A stretch of 64,000 nucleotides of DNA from Rathayibacter oskolensis (GCF_900177245.1 NZ_FXBM01000002.1:744001-808000), one strand, 5' to 3'. Positions 1-7,889 are shown, counted from the first letter of the stretch. Numbers and translations are program-made. The notes: generated by a model from the letters alone, not told the origin.

Positions 1-687
1 ATGGACCCGGCGTCGCAGGCGGCGATCGAGACCAACAAGCAGGTCATGGTCATCAACCGGGTGCTGAACCAGTGGCGCACCCGCGAGACGGGGACGGCGT
101 CGCGACGCCTCCACCTGCACTTCTGGGCCAAGCCGCTCGAGCTCGTCGGCGACGACGAGGGGCGGGTCGCGGCGATCCGCTACGAGCGCACCGAGCCGGA
201 CGGCGAGGGCGGCGTGCGCGGCACGGGCGAGATCCGCGAGATCGCGGTCCAGGCCGTCTACCGCGCGGTGGGGTACTTCGGCTCCCCGCTCGACGGGCTG
301 CCGTTCGACGAGCGCCGCGGAGTGATCCCGAACCGCGAGGGCATGGTCCTGGACGACGAGGACCAGCCGGTCCACGGCGTCTACGCGACCGGCTGGATCA
401 AGCGTGGACCGGTCGGCCTCATCGGCCACACGAAGTCCGATGCGATGGAGACCGTGGCGCACGTGCTCAACGACCAGGCGTCGTGGTGGACCCCGGTGCA
501 CCCGGAGGAGTCGGCGGTCGTGGCGCTCCTCGAGGAGCGCGAGATCGCCTACACCGACCTCGACGGCTGGCACCGCCTCGACGAGCACGAGATGGCGCTC
601 GGCGCCCCCGAGGGGCGCGTCCGCGTGAAGGTCGTGCCGCGCGAGGACATGATCGCGATCTCCAGGTCCGAGACCGTCCCGAGCTGA
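1..687 (+). CDS. fprA: Ferredoxin/NADP+ reductase, FprA type (5' partial)
   Basis: This is the C-terminal 228 residues of an FAD-dependent NADPH:ferredoxin oxidoreductase of the adrenodoxin-reductase/FprA family. The gene runs in from the left edge, so the first codon seen is probably an internal Met and the FAD-binding N-terminus is missing. The diagnostic stretch is the GWIKRGPVGLIGHTKSD block at about residues 131-147, the conserved flavin-contacting region, preceded by the YRAVGYFG segment of the pyridine-nucleotide domain. FprA enzymes pass electrons between NADPH and ferredoxins. The gene ends at a TGA and is followed at once by a strong hairpin, so it appears to be transcribed independently of the next gene. 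The family assignment is firm; the physiological partner cannot be read from the sequence. Confidence 0.85.
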   Translation: MDPASQAAIETNKQVMVINRVLNQWRTRETGTASRRLHLHFWAKPLELVGDDEGRVAAIRYERTEPDGEGGVRGTGEIREIAVQAVYRAVGYFGSPLDGLPFDERRGVIPNREGMVLDDEDQPVHGVYATGWIKRGPVGLIGHTKSDAMETVAHVLNDQASWWTPVHPEESAVVALLEEREIAYTDLDGWHRLDEHEMALGAPEGRVRVKVVPREDMIAISRSETVPS

Positions 688-700
688 CGCTCCTCCATCA

Positions 701-726
701 GGGCCCTCCGGAGATCCGGGGGGCCC
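701..726 (+). terminator. Rho-independent-like terminator after the fprA gene
   Basis: GGGCCCTCCGGA and TCCGGGGGGCCC form a stem with a very short loop 14 bases after the stop codon, followed by TTCGTCGTC. The T-tract is weak, as is usual in GC-rich genomes. Confidence 0.65.
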
Positions 727-794
727 TTCGTCGTCGTCGCGCGCATGTCGGAGGCCTCCCGTATCATGCGGGCAACCACGAGGACAGGGACGCC

Positions 795-3047
795 ATGACC
801 ACTGCAGGCCCGCACGACGTCATCCGGGTGCGCGGCGCCCGCCAGAACAATCTGCGCGGAGTCGACGTCGACATCCCCAAGCGCCGCATCACGGTCTTCA
901 CCGGCGTCTCGGGCTCCGGCAAGTCGTCGCTCGTGTTCGGCACCATCGCCGCCGAGTCGCAGCGCCTGATCAACGAGACCTACTCCGCGTTCCTCCAGCA
1001 GTTCATGGGGTCGCCCGCCCGGCCCGACGTCGAGTCGCTCGACGGCCTGTCCGCGACGATCGTCGTCGACCAGGAGCGGATGGGCGCGAACGCCCGCTCG
1101 ACCGTGGGCACCGCCACCGACGCCTACACGATGCTGCGCATCCTCTTCAGCCGCATCGGCGACCCCCACGTCGGCACGAGCGGAGCCTTCTCGTTCAACC
1201 TGCCCGAGGGGATGTGCCCTCGGTGCGAGGGCACGGGCCGCGTCTCCGACATCGACCTCGACGCGCTGTTCGACCGGTCGAAGTCGCTCGACGACGGCGC
1301 CCTCGACGCCATCCCCAACTTCGTCGTCGGCGGCTGGTACTGGAAGAGCCTCGCCGAGTCGGGCCTCTACCCCTCCGATGTGCCGATCGCCGAGTTCACC
1401 CCCGAGCAGCTCGACGACTTCCTCTACCGGCCCGCCACGAAGATGGCGATCGCGGGGATGAACCTGACCTACGAGGGCCTCGTGGTCAAGGTCACCCGGC
1501 TCTACCTCGCGAAGGAGGCGGCGCAGGCGCACATCCGGGCGTTCGCCGAGCGCGTGGCCACCTTCGCGGCCTGCCCCGAGTGCGGCGGCGCCCGGCTGAC
1601 GCGGGCGGCGCTCTCCTCCCTCATCGAGGGCCGCAACATCGCCGAGTGCTCATCGATGCAGGCGACGGACCTGGCCGAGTGGCTGCGGGGCGTGCGCGAT
1701 CCCTCCGTCGCCCCGATCGTCGAGACGCTGCTCGGCACCCTCGACTCGCTCGTGCAGGTGGGGCTCGGCTACCTCTCGCTCGATCGCGAGTCGGGCACGC
1801 TCTCGGGCGGCGAGGCGCAGAGGGTCAAGATGGTGCGGCACCTCGGCTCGAGCCTCACCGACATCACCTACGTCTTCGACGAGCCGACGGCGGGGCTCCA
1901 TCCGCACGACGTGTCGCGGGTCGTCGAGCTGCTGCGGCAGCTCCGCGACAAGGGCAACACGGTGCTGGTCGTCGAGCACAAGCCCGAGATCATCCGGGTC
2001 GCCGATCACATCGTCGACCTGGGGCCGCGGGCGGGAGCGCACGGCGGCGAGATCCGCTTCGAGGGGTCGGTCGACGATCTCCGCGGCTCCGACACCCTCA
2101 CCGGGCGCCACCTCGACCACCGGGTGCCGCTGAAGGAGTCGGTGCGTCGCCCGCGCGGAGCGGCCGAGATCCGCGGGGCCGCCACCCACAACCTCCGGGG
2201 TGTCGACGTCGATGTGCCCCTGGGGGTGCTGGCCGTCGTGACGGGGGTCGCCGGATCCGGCAAGTCCTCCCTGATCCACGGGTCCCTGGCCAGACGCGAG
2301 GGAGTCATCGTCGCCGACCAGTCGCCGATCCGCGGCTCCCGGAGGAGCAACCCCGCGACCTACACGGGCGTGCTCGACTCCATCCGCGCGGCGTTCGCGA
2401 AGGCGAACAAGGTCAAGCCGGCGCTCTTCAGCGCGAACTCCGCGGGCGCCTGCCCGGTCTGCAAGGGCGCCGGACTGATCTTCACCGAGCTCGGCCCGGC
2501 CGCGACGGTCTCGTCGGTCTGCGAGGAGTGCGAGGGCAAGCGGTTCACGGCCGAGGTCCTCGAGTACCGGCTCGACGGGAAGAACATCCACGAGGTGCTC
2601 TCGCTGCCGATAGTCGAGGCGGCCGACTTCTTCGGCTCCGGGCCGGCGCACACGATCCTCGCCCGCCTGGTCGATGTCGGACTCGGCTACCTCACGCTCG
2701 GGCAGCCGCTGAACACCCTCTCGGGCGGTGAGCGGCAGCGCCTCAAGCTCGCCATCAACATGGCCTCGAAGGGATCGATCTACATCCTCGACGAGCCCAC
2801 GACCGGTCTGCACCTGGCCGACGTCGACAACCTGCTGGGTCTGCTCGACCGGCTGGTCGACTCCGGCAACTCGGTGATCGTCATCGAGCACCACCAGGCG
2901 CTGATGGCCCACGCCGACTGGATCATCGACGTGGGCCCCGGAGCCGGCCACGAGGGCGGCTCGATCGTCTTCGAGGGGACGCCGGCCGAGCTGGTCGCGT
3001 CGGCCGACACCCTCACGGCGCGGGCGCTGCGGGCGTACGTGGGCTGA
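795..3047 (+). CDS. UvrA-like ABC ATPase (excinuclease UvrA paralogue)
   Basis: The 750-residue product is a twin-ATPase of the UvrA family. The first Walker A (GVSGSGKSSL) lies at about residues 37-46 and a second (GVAGSGKSSL) near 485. There are two LSGGE(A/R)QR signatures, each followed by a DEPTAGLH/DEPTTGLH Walker B. Four CxxC pairs (CPRC, CPEC, CPVC, CEEC) mark the zinc modules. Canonical UvrA is about 950 residues, so this is the short paralogous class that lacks most of the UvrB-binding/insertion region. Such paralogues have been linked to antibiotic self-protection or DNA-damage tolerance rather than core repair. ATG at 795 is chosen because the family N-terminus (IRVRGARQNNL) starts just after it. 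TATCAT at 762 is a possible -10. The gene is probably monocistronic, between two hairpins. Confidence 0.9.
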   Translation: MTTAGPHDVIRVRGARQNNLRGVDVDIPKRRITVFTGVSGSGKSSLVFGTIAAESQRLINETYSAFLQQFMGSPARPDVESLDGLSATIVVDQERMGANARSTVGTATDAYTMLRILFSRIGDPHVGTSGAFSFNLPEGMCPRCEGTGRVSDIDLDALFDRSKSLDDGALDAIPNFVVGGWYWKSLAESGLYPSDVPIAEFTPEQLDDFLYRPATKMAIAGMNLTYEGLVVKVTRLYLAKEAAQAHIRAFAERVATFAACPECGGARLTRAALSSLIEGRNIAECSSMQATDLAEWLRGVRDPSVAPIVETLLGTLDSLVQVGLGYLSLDRESGTLSGGEAQRVKMVRHLGSSLTDITYVFDEPTAGLHPHDVSRVVELLRQLRDKGNTVLVVEHKPEIIRVADHIVDLGPRAGAHGGEIRFEGSVDDLRGSDTLTGRHLDHRVPLKESVRRPRGAAEIRGAATHNLRGVDVDVPLGVLAVVTGVAGSGKSSLIHGSLARREGVIVADQSPIRGSRRSNPATYTGVLDSIRAAFAKANKVKPALFSANSAGACPVCKGAGLIFTELGPAATVSSVCEECEGKRFTAEVLEYRLDGKNIHEVLSLPIVEAADFFGSGPAHTILARLVDVGLGYLTLGQPLNTLSGGERQRLKLAINMASKGSIYILDEPTTGLHLADVDNLLGLLDRLVDSGNSVIVIEHHQALMAHADWIIDVGPGAGHEGGSIVFEGTPAELVASADTLTARALRAYVG

Positions 3048-3048
3048 G

Positions 3049-3065
3049 CCCGGCCGAGGGCCGGG
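3049..3065. terminator. Bidirectional hairpin between convergent genes
   Basis: CCCGGCC-GAG-GGCCGGG forms a perfect 7-bp stem exactly between the UvrA-like stop codon and the stop codon of the convergent Nudix gene, so it could serve both. Confidence 0.6.
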
Positions 3066-3719
3066 TCAGCGCGAGAAGGGGCCGCTCAACGCCGCCCACT
3101 GCAGCAGCATGATCGTCTTGGCGTCGACGATCTGCACGCCGATCTGGGCGAGCGCCTCGTCGAACGACAGCTCGACCAGCTCGGTGTCCTCGCCCTCGTC
3201 GGCGAGCCCCGCGTGGACGCCCTGGCGCGAGCCCGCGCGGTAGCGCCCGGCGTAGAAGTGCAGCATCTCGGTGATCGACCCCGGGCTCATGTACGAGTCG
3301 AAGACGTGCTCGAGCCGGCCGACCTCGAGACCGGTCTCCTCCTCCGCCTCGCGGCGGGCACCCTCCTCCGGACCGTCCTCGTCGAGGAGGCCGGCCGGCA
3401 CCTCGAGGAGCATGCCGTCGAGGTTGCCGTTGACGTACGTCGGGTAGCGGAACTGCCGCACGAGGACCACGGTCCGAGACTCCGGGTCGTAGAGGAGCAC
3501 GGCCGCGCCGTTCCCGCGGTCGTACGTCTCGCGGTGCTCGGTGCTCCAGTGGCCGTCGCGGTGCCGGTACTCGAACTCGGTGGTCCGGAGGATGTACCAG
3601 TGGCTCGAGAGGAGGGTCACCTCCTTCACCACCACGTCGGGGGTGGCGGTGAGGTCGTAGCCCTCCCGATCGAGTCCCGTGCGGCCCCGGCGGTCGGGCT
3701 CGTCGATCCCGGCGGTCAT
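3066..3719 (-). CDS. nudK: Nudix hydrolase, NudK (GDP-mannose pyrophosphatase) type
   Basis: The product is a 217-residue Nudix hydrolase. The Nudix box lies at about residues 110-131 and ends in RREAEEETGL; relative to the textbook box it is one residue short near its start, as in the NudK subgroup. Upstream blocks REXYDRGNGAAVLLYD and VRQFRYPTYVNGN, and the downstream YMSPGSITE, match the E. coli NudK pattern closely. NudK hydrolyses GDP-mannose and related nucleotide sugars; related ADP-ribose pyrophosphatases are the alternative. The catalytic glutamates EExxG are present. It lies 26 bases downstream of the YajQ gene on the same strand and may share its transcript. Confidence 0.85.
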   Translation of the reverse strand: MTAGIDEPDRRGRTGLDREGYDLTATPDVVVKEVTLLSSHWYILRTTEFEYRHRDGHWSTEHRETYDRGNGAAVLLYDPESRTVVLVRQFRYPTYVNGNLDGMLLEVPAGLLDEDGPEEGARREAEEETGLEVGRLEHVFDSYMSPGSITEMLHFYAGRYRAGSRQGVHAGLADEGEDTELVELSFDEALAQIGVQIVDAKTIMLLQWAALSGPFSR

Positions 3720-3745
3720 GCGCGTGCTCCTGTCGGCGACATCCC

Positions 3746-4234
3746 TCAGCGGAAGTTGACGAACTGCAGGTCGAGGTCGAGGTCGGCCCCGCGCAGCAGC
3801 GCCATCGTCGCCTGCAGGTCGTCGCGGCTCTTCGACGAGACGCGCAGCTCGTCACCCTGGATCTGCGACTTGACCGACTTGGGGGCCTCGTCCCGGATCA
3901 GCTTGTTGATCTTCTTGGCGTGCTCCTGATCGATGCCGTCCTTGAGGGTCGATTCGATCCGGTACTCCTTGCCCGAGGCGAAGGGCTCGCCCGAGTCGAG
4001 GCTCTTGAGGCTGATGCCGCGCTTGATGAGCTTGGTCTGGAACACGTCGAGGATGGCGTTCGCGCGCTCCTCGGTGTTCGCCTTGATCAGGATCTTCTCG
4101 CCGCTCCAGGCGATCGAGGCGCCGACGTTCTTGAAGTCGTAGCGCTGCTCGACCTCCTTGTGGGCCTGGTTCAGGGCGTTGTCCGCCTCCATCTTGTCGA
4201 CCTTGCTGACGACGTCGAACGTAGAATCTGCCAT
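3746..4234 (-). CDS. yajQ: YajQ family nucleotide/cyclic-di-GMP-binding protein
   Basis: The 162-residue product is a full-length YajQ/DUF520 protein. It opens with [15 protein letters not shown] and has the family blocks [17 protein letters not shown], then [28 protein letters not shown] and the C-terminal LDLQFVNFR. YajQ proteins have two ferredoxin-like domains. Some bind cyclic di-GMP and act on transcription regulators, but the role in Actinobacteria is not established. ATG at 4234 gives the canonical N-terminus. The gene is transcribed divergently from the lipoprotein gene at 4301, with about 66 bases for both promoters, and leads toward nudK. Confidence 0.93.
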   Translation of the reverse strand: MADSTFDVVSKVDKMEADNALNQAHKEVEQRYDFKNVGASIAWSGEKILIKANTEERANAILDVFQTKLIKRGISLKSLDSGEPFASGKEYRIESTLKDGIDQEHAKKINKLIRDEAPKSVKSQIQGDELRVSSKSRDDLQATMALLRGADLDLDLQFVNFR

Positions 4235-4300
4235 GCCTCCGAGCTTAGCTTTCGGGCCTCGGCCGGGCCTGCTCCAAGGCGCCCCTGCTACGACTGGAGG

Positions 4301-5029
4301 GTGCGCCGCCTCCCGTTCCTCCTGCTCGTGCCCGTCATCGGCGCGCTGCTCGCGGGCTGCTCCGGATCGACCATCGAGTACGAGGGCGGAGTGGTCACCG
4401 TGCCGCCCACGGTCGGCGAACCCGTCGCGGCGGATCCCGCGCTGCTCGAGGACCCGGCGGAGACGGAGGCGACCCCCGTCCGCCTCCTCACGAGCGCCGA
4501 CTGGCTCGCGAGCACCGCAGAGGGCAGCGGCATCCCCGAGCGGGCGCTCACCGCCTACGCGGGCACAGCGCTGCTGACCTCGGCCGTCGACCCCGACTGC
4601 CGGCTCGACTGGGCCACTCTCGCGGGCATCGGCTACGTCGAGAGCCGCCACGGGACGATCTTCGGAGGCGCCCTCGGCGAGGACGGCCGCCCCAGCGAGC
4701 CGATCTACGGACCCCGCCTCGACGGCACCCGATTCGACCTCGTCGAGGACAACGACGGAGGAGCGCTCGACGGCGACTCCGAGGTCGACCGCGCGATGGG
4801 CCCGCTGCAGATCATCCCGGCGACCTGGATGGCCTGGGCCTCCAGCGGCTGGGATCCGCAGAACGTCGACCAGCAGGCCGTCACCGCGGCCCGCTACCTC
4901 TGCGAGGCGGGCGGCGACCTCTCGACAGAGTCGGGCTGGCGCGCGGCCATCGCCGCCTACAACCCCGCCGGCAGCTACGCAGGCAAGGTCGCCGAAGCCG
5001 CATCGCGCTACGCCGCGGCGGCCGACTGA
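4301..5029 (+). CDS. Lipoprotein with lytic transglycosylase (SLT-like) domain
   Basis: The 242-residue product has a lipoprotein signal peptide: RR, a hydrophobic core, then LLAGC with the lipidated Cys at about residue 20. After a low-complexity spacer comes a soluble-lytic-transglycosylase-like domain with [15 protein letters not shown] (likely catalytic Glu), [12 protein letters not shown] and [14 protein letters not shown]. Enzymes of this fold cleave the MurNAc-GlcNAc bond of peptidoglycan, here outside the membrane. The GTG at 4301 is the best start because it gives a complete signal peptide, but GGAGG directly abuts it, so translation may be leaderless. The gene ends about 95 bases before tRNA-Tyr. 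Confidence 0.82.
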   Translation: MRRLPFLLLVPVIGALLAGCSGSTIEYEGGVVTVPPTVGEPVAADPALLEDPAETEATPVRLLTSADWLASTAEGSGIPERALTAYAGTALLTSAVDPDCRLDWATLAGIGYVESRHGTIFGGALGEDGRPSEPIYGPRLDGTRFDLVEDNDGGALDGDSEVDRAMGPLQIIPATWMAWASSGWDPQNVDQQAVTAARYLCEAGGDLSTESGWRAAIAAYNPAGSYAGKVAEAASRYAAAAD

Positions 5030-5124
5030 CCGCGGCCACGCCGCGATTTCCGATCCACCGCCCCCGTGGGTATCCTTGTCCAGCGCCTTCGGTCGAGAGC
5101 ACGACTCCCGGTCGGGTGCGCCAC

Positions 5125-5206
5125 GGCGAGTTACCCTAGCGGCCAAAGGGATCTGACTGTAAATCAGACGGCGTAGCCTTCGGGGGTTCGAATCCCTCAC
5201 TCGCCA
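5125..5206 (+). tRNA. tRNA-Tyr (GTA)
   Basis: The 7-bp acceptor stem GGCGAGT/ACTCGCC pairs perfectly. The anticodon stem TCTGA/TCAGA encloses CTGTAAA with anticodon GTA at 5159-5161, and there is a long variable arm, as expected for tRNA-Tyr. The discriminator is A at 5206; CCA is not encoded. Its 3' half is the attachment site of the prophage remnant, so the tRNA stays whole at the left border. Confidence 0.97.
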
Positions 5207-5207
5207 C
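5156..5207 (+). repeat. attL: 52-bp direct repeat copy 1
   Basis: The sequence from ACTGTAAATCAGACGG through CTCACTCGCCAC is identical to 8504-8555. It covers the anticodon loop to the 3' end of tRNA-Tyr plus one base. Identity stops at both ends at once (G5155 against A8503; A5208 against T8556), giving exact borders. Confidence 0.95.
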
Positions 5208-5229
5208 ATCCGCGGAATACCGCCAATCG

Positions 5230-5270
5230 AAGCCTCGACAGGCCCTCTCAGAGGGTCAGCGTCGGGGCTT
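5230..5270 (+). terminator. Terminator downstream of tRNA-Tyr, inside the element
   Basis: AAGCCTCGAC (5230-5239) pairs with GTCGGGGCTT (5261-5270; one G-T pair) and is followed by CTTTCG. It lies beyond the att core, so the element appears to supply the tRNA terminator. It also overlaps the end of the integrase gene on the other strand. Confidence 0.6.
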
Positions 5271-5547
5271 CTTTCGTTCCCGTGAGCACACTTGTGAGCA
5301 CATCGGGTCGGAGGGGCGTCAGGAGCGAGGCGACACCCGCGACCGCGTCGCGTGCCTTCTCGCCGACGAGGTGCGCGTACAGGTCGCGCGTGATCACCGA
5401 GTTCGAGTGGCCCATGATCTTCGACACGACCGCCATGTCCTCGCCGTTCGAGAGCGCCAGGCTGGCGAAGAGGTGCCGGAGGTCGTGGAACCGCTGGGGC
5501 CGTAGGCCGGAGCCCGCGCCGTCGTCGACATGTTCCACGTCGAGTGG
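5248..5547 (-). pseudogene. Tyrosine recombinase (phage integrase), C-terminal fragment
   Basis: Only the catalytic C-terminus remains, about 95 residues. The recognisable block [21 protein letters not shown] carries the HxxR box, followed by [21 protein letters not shown] with the second His and the nucleophile Tyr. The last residues read into the left border. Upstream of about 5547 the frame stays open but no longer resembles an integrase; the opposite strand there starts to encode a terminase. The core-binding domain and first catalytic Arg are missing, so the protein cannot be active. The gene orientation, 3' end next to attL, is standard for tRNA-targeting integrases. Confidence 0.88.
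5282..5301. repeat. Paired GTGAGCAC motifs near attL (possible arm-type sites)
   Basis: GTGAGCAC occurs at 5282-5289 and 5294-5301, 12 bases apart. The same pair, 11 bases apart, occurs near attR at 8367 and 8378. Phage integrases often bind short direct repeats on both arms, so these are candidate integrase or excisionase sites. Confidence 0.4.
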
Positions 5548-5574
5548 AGGCGTGACCGCTTCGGATGCGCCCGT

Positions 5575-5904
5575 CCTCAGCCGATCACCGTCACCCGCGG
5601 GCGTGAGCGGAACGGTCCGAACGTGCCGAAGGCGGACCTCTTCGCCTCCGTGCTCGTGCCGCTCCAGCAAGGCCGCCTGAAGGTCGCTGACGGGCTCCCG
5701 CTGGGCCCGGTCCTGGAGCACGAGCTGCTGTCGTTCCGGCAGAAAATCACCGCCAGTGGTCGCGACTCGATCGAGTTCGAGCGGCGGGCGGGCGAGGGGC
5801 ACGGCGACCTCGTGTCCGCCCTCTCGCTCGCGACGTACTGGCCGAACACCATGCGGCGGCCGTCGGTCGTCGAACGCCCCACCCTCATCACGGAAGGAAT
5901 CTGA
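5575..5904 (+). pseudogene. Phage terminase large subunit, C-terminal fragment
   Basis: About 109 residues remain. The segment [10 protein letters not shown], then VPKADLFASVLVPLQQGRLKV, ELLSFRQKITASG and EGHGDLVSALSLATYW follows the end of the RNase-H-like nuclease domain of phage large terminases (typical pattern KxDL...LLQxGRLKI...ELxxFRxKIxxSG...HDDLVxALALA). The ATPase domain and most of the nuclease are absent, and the usual HDDL appears as HGDL. The fragment ends two bases before the next start codon. Its left end lies within about 30 bases of the integrase fragment's break, so one deletion probably truncated both. Confidence 0.7.
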
Positions 5905-5906
5905 CC

Positions 5907-6485
5907 ATGACCGATGACCTGACCCCCGAGACCATCGAGCCCGACGAGACGACGGAGGTCCCCGACGAGACCTCGGACACCGTCGAGCCGGATGCCGAGA
6001 CCTCGGACACCGTCGAGCCGGATGCCGAGACGACCGACGCCCCCGACGAGGAGGAGGCCGACAACCTTGCGTCCCTGCCGCCGGAGCGGCTCGCGAAGCT
6101 GCTCCGCGAGAAGCGCGCCGCCGAGGCCAGCGCCCGCGGCCGCCTCCGCGACGCCGACGCTGAGATCGCGCGCCTGACCGAGACTGCCCGTGCGGCCCAG
6201 CGCGGCCAGGTGGCCGAGGCCGCGAACCGCCTCCGCGCGCTGCCGACCGCGGTCGCCGACGTCGTCGACCGGATCGACATCACGTCGGTGCTCGGCGAGG
6301 ACGGTTCGATCGACAGGGAGAAGCTGAACGACGCGATCGAAGCGCTCTTCGTGACCCGGCCGCACTGGAAGATGCCGAAGGTCTCGACCCGCTCCGGGCC
6401 GGGGATCGCCGGGGGCGAGTCGGGCTACGAGCACTCGCGCCTGCGCGAGCAGAAGGCCACATGGAGCGACGTCCTCTCGCAGTAG
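5907..6485 (+). CDS. Phage capsid scaffold-like protein
   Basis: The 192-residue product has a strongly acidic N-terminus (residues 1-52, Asp/Glu/Thr-rich) and an alanine/arginine-rich coiled-coil-prone middle (about 55-115, with RLAKLLREKRAAEA). The C-terminus is basic. That architecture, together with its place directly upstream of a major capsid gene, is typical of phage scaffolding proteins that guide procapsid assembly. The frame is intact. It contains a perfect 30-bp tandem duplication giving TSDTVEPDAE twice. No enzymatic motif is seen. The call rests on composition and context rather than a signature. Confidence 0.65.
   Translation: MTDDLTPETIEPDETTEVPDETSDTVEPDAETSDTVEPDAETTDAPDEEEADNLASLPPERLAKLLREKRAAEASARGRLRDADAEIARLTETARAAQRGQVAEAANRLRALPTAVADVVDRIDITSVLGEDGSIDREKLNDAIEALFVTRPHWKMPKVSTRSGPGIAGGESGYEHSRLREQKATWSDVLSQ
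5967..6026 (+). repeat. Perfect 30-bp tandem duplication in the scaffold gene
   Basis: Positions 5967-5996 and 5997-6026 are identical. The duplication keeps frame and adds ten residues to the acidic tail. Confidence 0.95.
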
Positions 6486-6582
6486 GCGTCTCGGGCGGCC
6501 GATGTCGGTGGCGAATGGTATCCTCGGTATACCTTTCCGCCGTGCGCGGCTCGGCCGCCCCCTGCGGGCACTCCAGAACTCC

Positions 6583-6639
6583 GCCCCTTGCGGGCAGTGA
6601 TCGAACGACCTCCCCCGTTTCTCGCTGCCCGAAAGGGGC
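6583..6639 (+). promoter_or_regulatory. Long-range hairpin enclosing the capsid ribosome binding site
   Basis: GCCCCTTGCGGGCAG (6583-6597) pairs with CTGCCCGAAAGGGGC (6625-6639), 14 of 15 positions, with a 27-base loop. The right arm contains GAAAGGGG, the only good Shine-Dalgarno before the ATG at 6646. Folding would hide the site, so the structure could limit capsid translation. It has no T-tract, which argues against a plain terminator. Confidence 0.55.
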
Positions 6640-6645
6640 TCTCCC

Positions 6646-7536
6646 ATGACCGTCAAGACCTCCACCACCAACGTCCGCGGCATCACCCCGGACCAGACCG
6701 ACGACCTCATCGTCCTGCCCGTCGAGCGCGCCTCCGTCGCGATCCAGGCATCGACCCTCATCGCCACCGAGGCGACCCGGACCCACATCCCGCTCGTCAC
6801 CGAGGACCCCTCCGCCGCGTGGGTCGCCGAGGGCGAAGAGATCGGCGCGTCCGACCCGAAGATCGACGACGTCGTCGTCGAGCCCGCGAAGATCGCCGGA
6901 CTCACCGTCATCACGAACGAACTCGCCCGCGACTCTTCCCCAGCCGCGCAGAACATCATCGGCGACGGCCTCGCCCGCGACATCGCCCGGAAGATCGACC
7001 TCGCCTACTTCGGTTCCCGAGGCGCCAACCTCGTCCAGCCGAAGGGCCTCGGCGACCTCGTCGGCTTCACGGCCGTCACCGCGGGCACCGCCTGAGCGAA
7101 CCTCGACCCCTTCGCGGAGGCCATCGCGAACGCTGACGGCCTCGGGCTCACCATCGACTCCTTCGTGGCGAACCCCGCCGACGCGCTCGCCCTCGCGAAG
7201 CTGAAGGAAACGATTTCCGGCTCGAACAAGCCCCTCCTCGGCTCTGACCCGACCGCGGCGACCCGCAGGCTCCTCCAGGGCGTCCCCCTGCTCACGAGCC
7301 CCGGAGTCGCTCCCGGCACCGTCTGGGGTATCCCGCAGGTCCGCGCGATCGTCGTCCGCCGCCTCGACGTCGAACTCGATCGCGCGATCGTCGTCCGCCG
7401 CCTCGACGTCGAACTCGACATCGACACCTCCGCCTACTTCACCAGCTACCGCACCGCGATCCGCGCCGTCATGCGCGTCTCCTTCGCGTTCCCCCACGCG
7501 GCCGCGATCCAGAAGATCAAGTGCGCGGCCGCGTAG
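6646..7536 (+). pseudogene. HK97-type major capsid protein, interrupted by TGA
   Basis: The first 149 codons (MTVKTSTTNVRGITPDQTDD...) and the codons after the stop are in the same frame and together make one capsid-like protein of about 296 residues. Capsid-fold blocks include TRTHIPLVTEDPSAAWVAEG, ITNELARDS, DIARKIDLAYF and the C-terminal AYFTSYRTAIRAVMRVSF. The break is a TGA at 7093-7095 between GTA and ANLDPFAEA; one base change from TGG would explain it. Downstream is a 39-bp tandem duplication that repeats RAIVVRRLDVELD. There is a good SD (AAAGGGG) inside a hairpin before the start. A full-length protein would need stop readthrough, which nothing else here suggests. Confidence 0.85.
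7342..7419 (+). repeat. 39-bp tandem duplication in the capsid gene
   Basis: Copies at 7342-7380 and 7381-7419 match at 38 of 39 positions (last base T against C). The duplication is in frame and repeats 13 residues. Confidence 0.95.
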
Positions 7537-7580
7537 GCCGCGCACTACTCCCGCCGGGTGAGGGCGTCGGGACACAACGG

Positions 7581-7617
7581 AACCCCCGGGTAGCTGAGGA
7601 GCTGGGCCCGGGGGTTT
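7581..7617 (+). terminator. Terminator after the capsid gene
   Basis: AACCCCCGGG (7581-7590) pairs with CCCGGGGGTT and ends in TTT, a 10-bp stem with a 16-base loop. It closes the structural-gene block. Confidence 0.75.
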
Positions 7618-7670
7618 CGCCGTGTTCGCCCAACGCGAGAGACTTCGCGAGGAACAGATTGGAGTCCTTC

Positions 7671-7889
7671 ATGGCGGAGGCAACACCGGACGTGGTCCTG
7701 CTCGGCAACGGTCCCTACTGGGAAGTTCGTAATCAGGTGTACGGCATCGCCTCCGACAGCAGCGACATGGGATTCATCCGTCAGGTCGACGAGGGGTTCG
7801 AAGCGTTCAGTCGCGGTGATATGCCGCAGAGCGTCGGGGTCTTCTCCTCACTGGAGGCCGCAAAGCTCGCTCTTCTGGCCCGCTACTGA
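7671..7889 (+). CDS. Small hypothetical protein in the prophage remnant
   Basis: The 72-residue product starts at ATG 7671 with GGAG seven bases upstream. It reads as a compact soluble domain with GPYWEVRNQVYGIASDSSDMGF in the middle (split here only for description: aromatic-rich WEVRN, then acidic DSSDMG) and a helical C-terminus LEAAKLALLARY. There is no signal peptide or membrane segment. I do not recognise the family. It sits after the capsid terminator in the usual cargo position beside the right attachment site, and shares strand and spacing with the next small gene. Confidence 0.6.
   Translation: MAEATPDVVLLGNGPYWEVRNQVYGIASDSSDMGFIRQVDEGFEAFSRGDMPQSVGVFSSLEAAKLALLARY

Noticed and set aside
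72-794. An N-terminal extension of the UvrA-like protein
   Set aside because: The frame is open upstream, but the sequence is a shadow of the fprA gene and crosses its terminator; the conserved start is at 795.
7521-7670. A longer version of the small gene ending at 7889
   Set aside because: The extension would run through the capsid terminator and lacks a ribosome binding site; ATG 7671 has GGAG at a proper distance.
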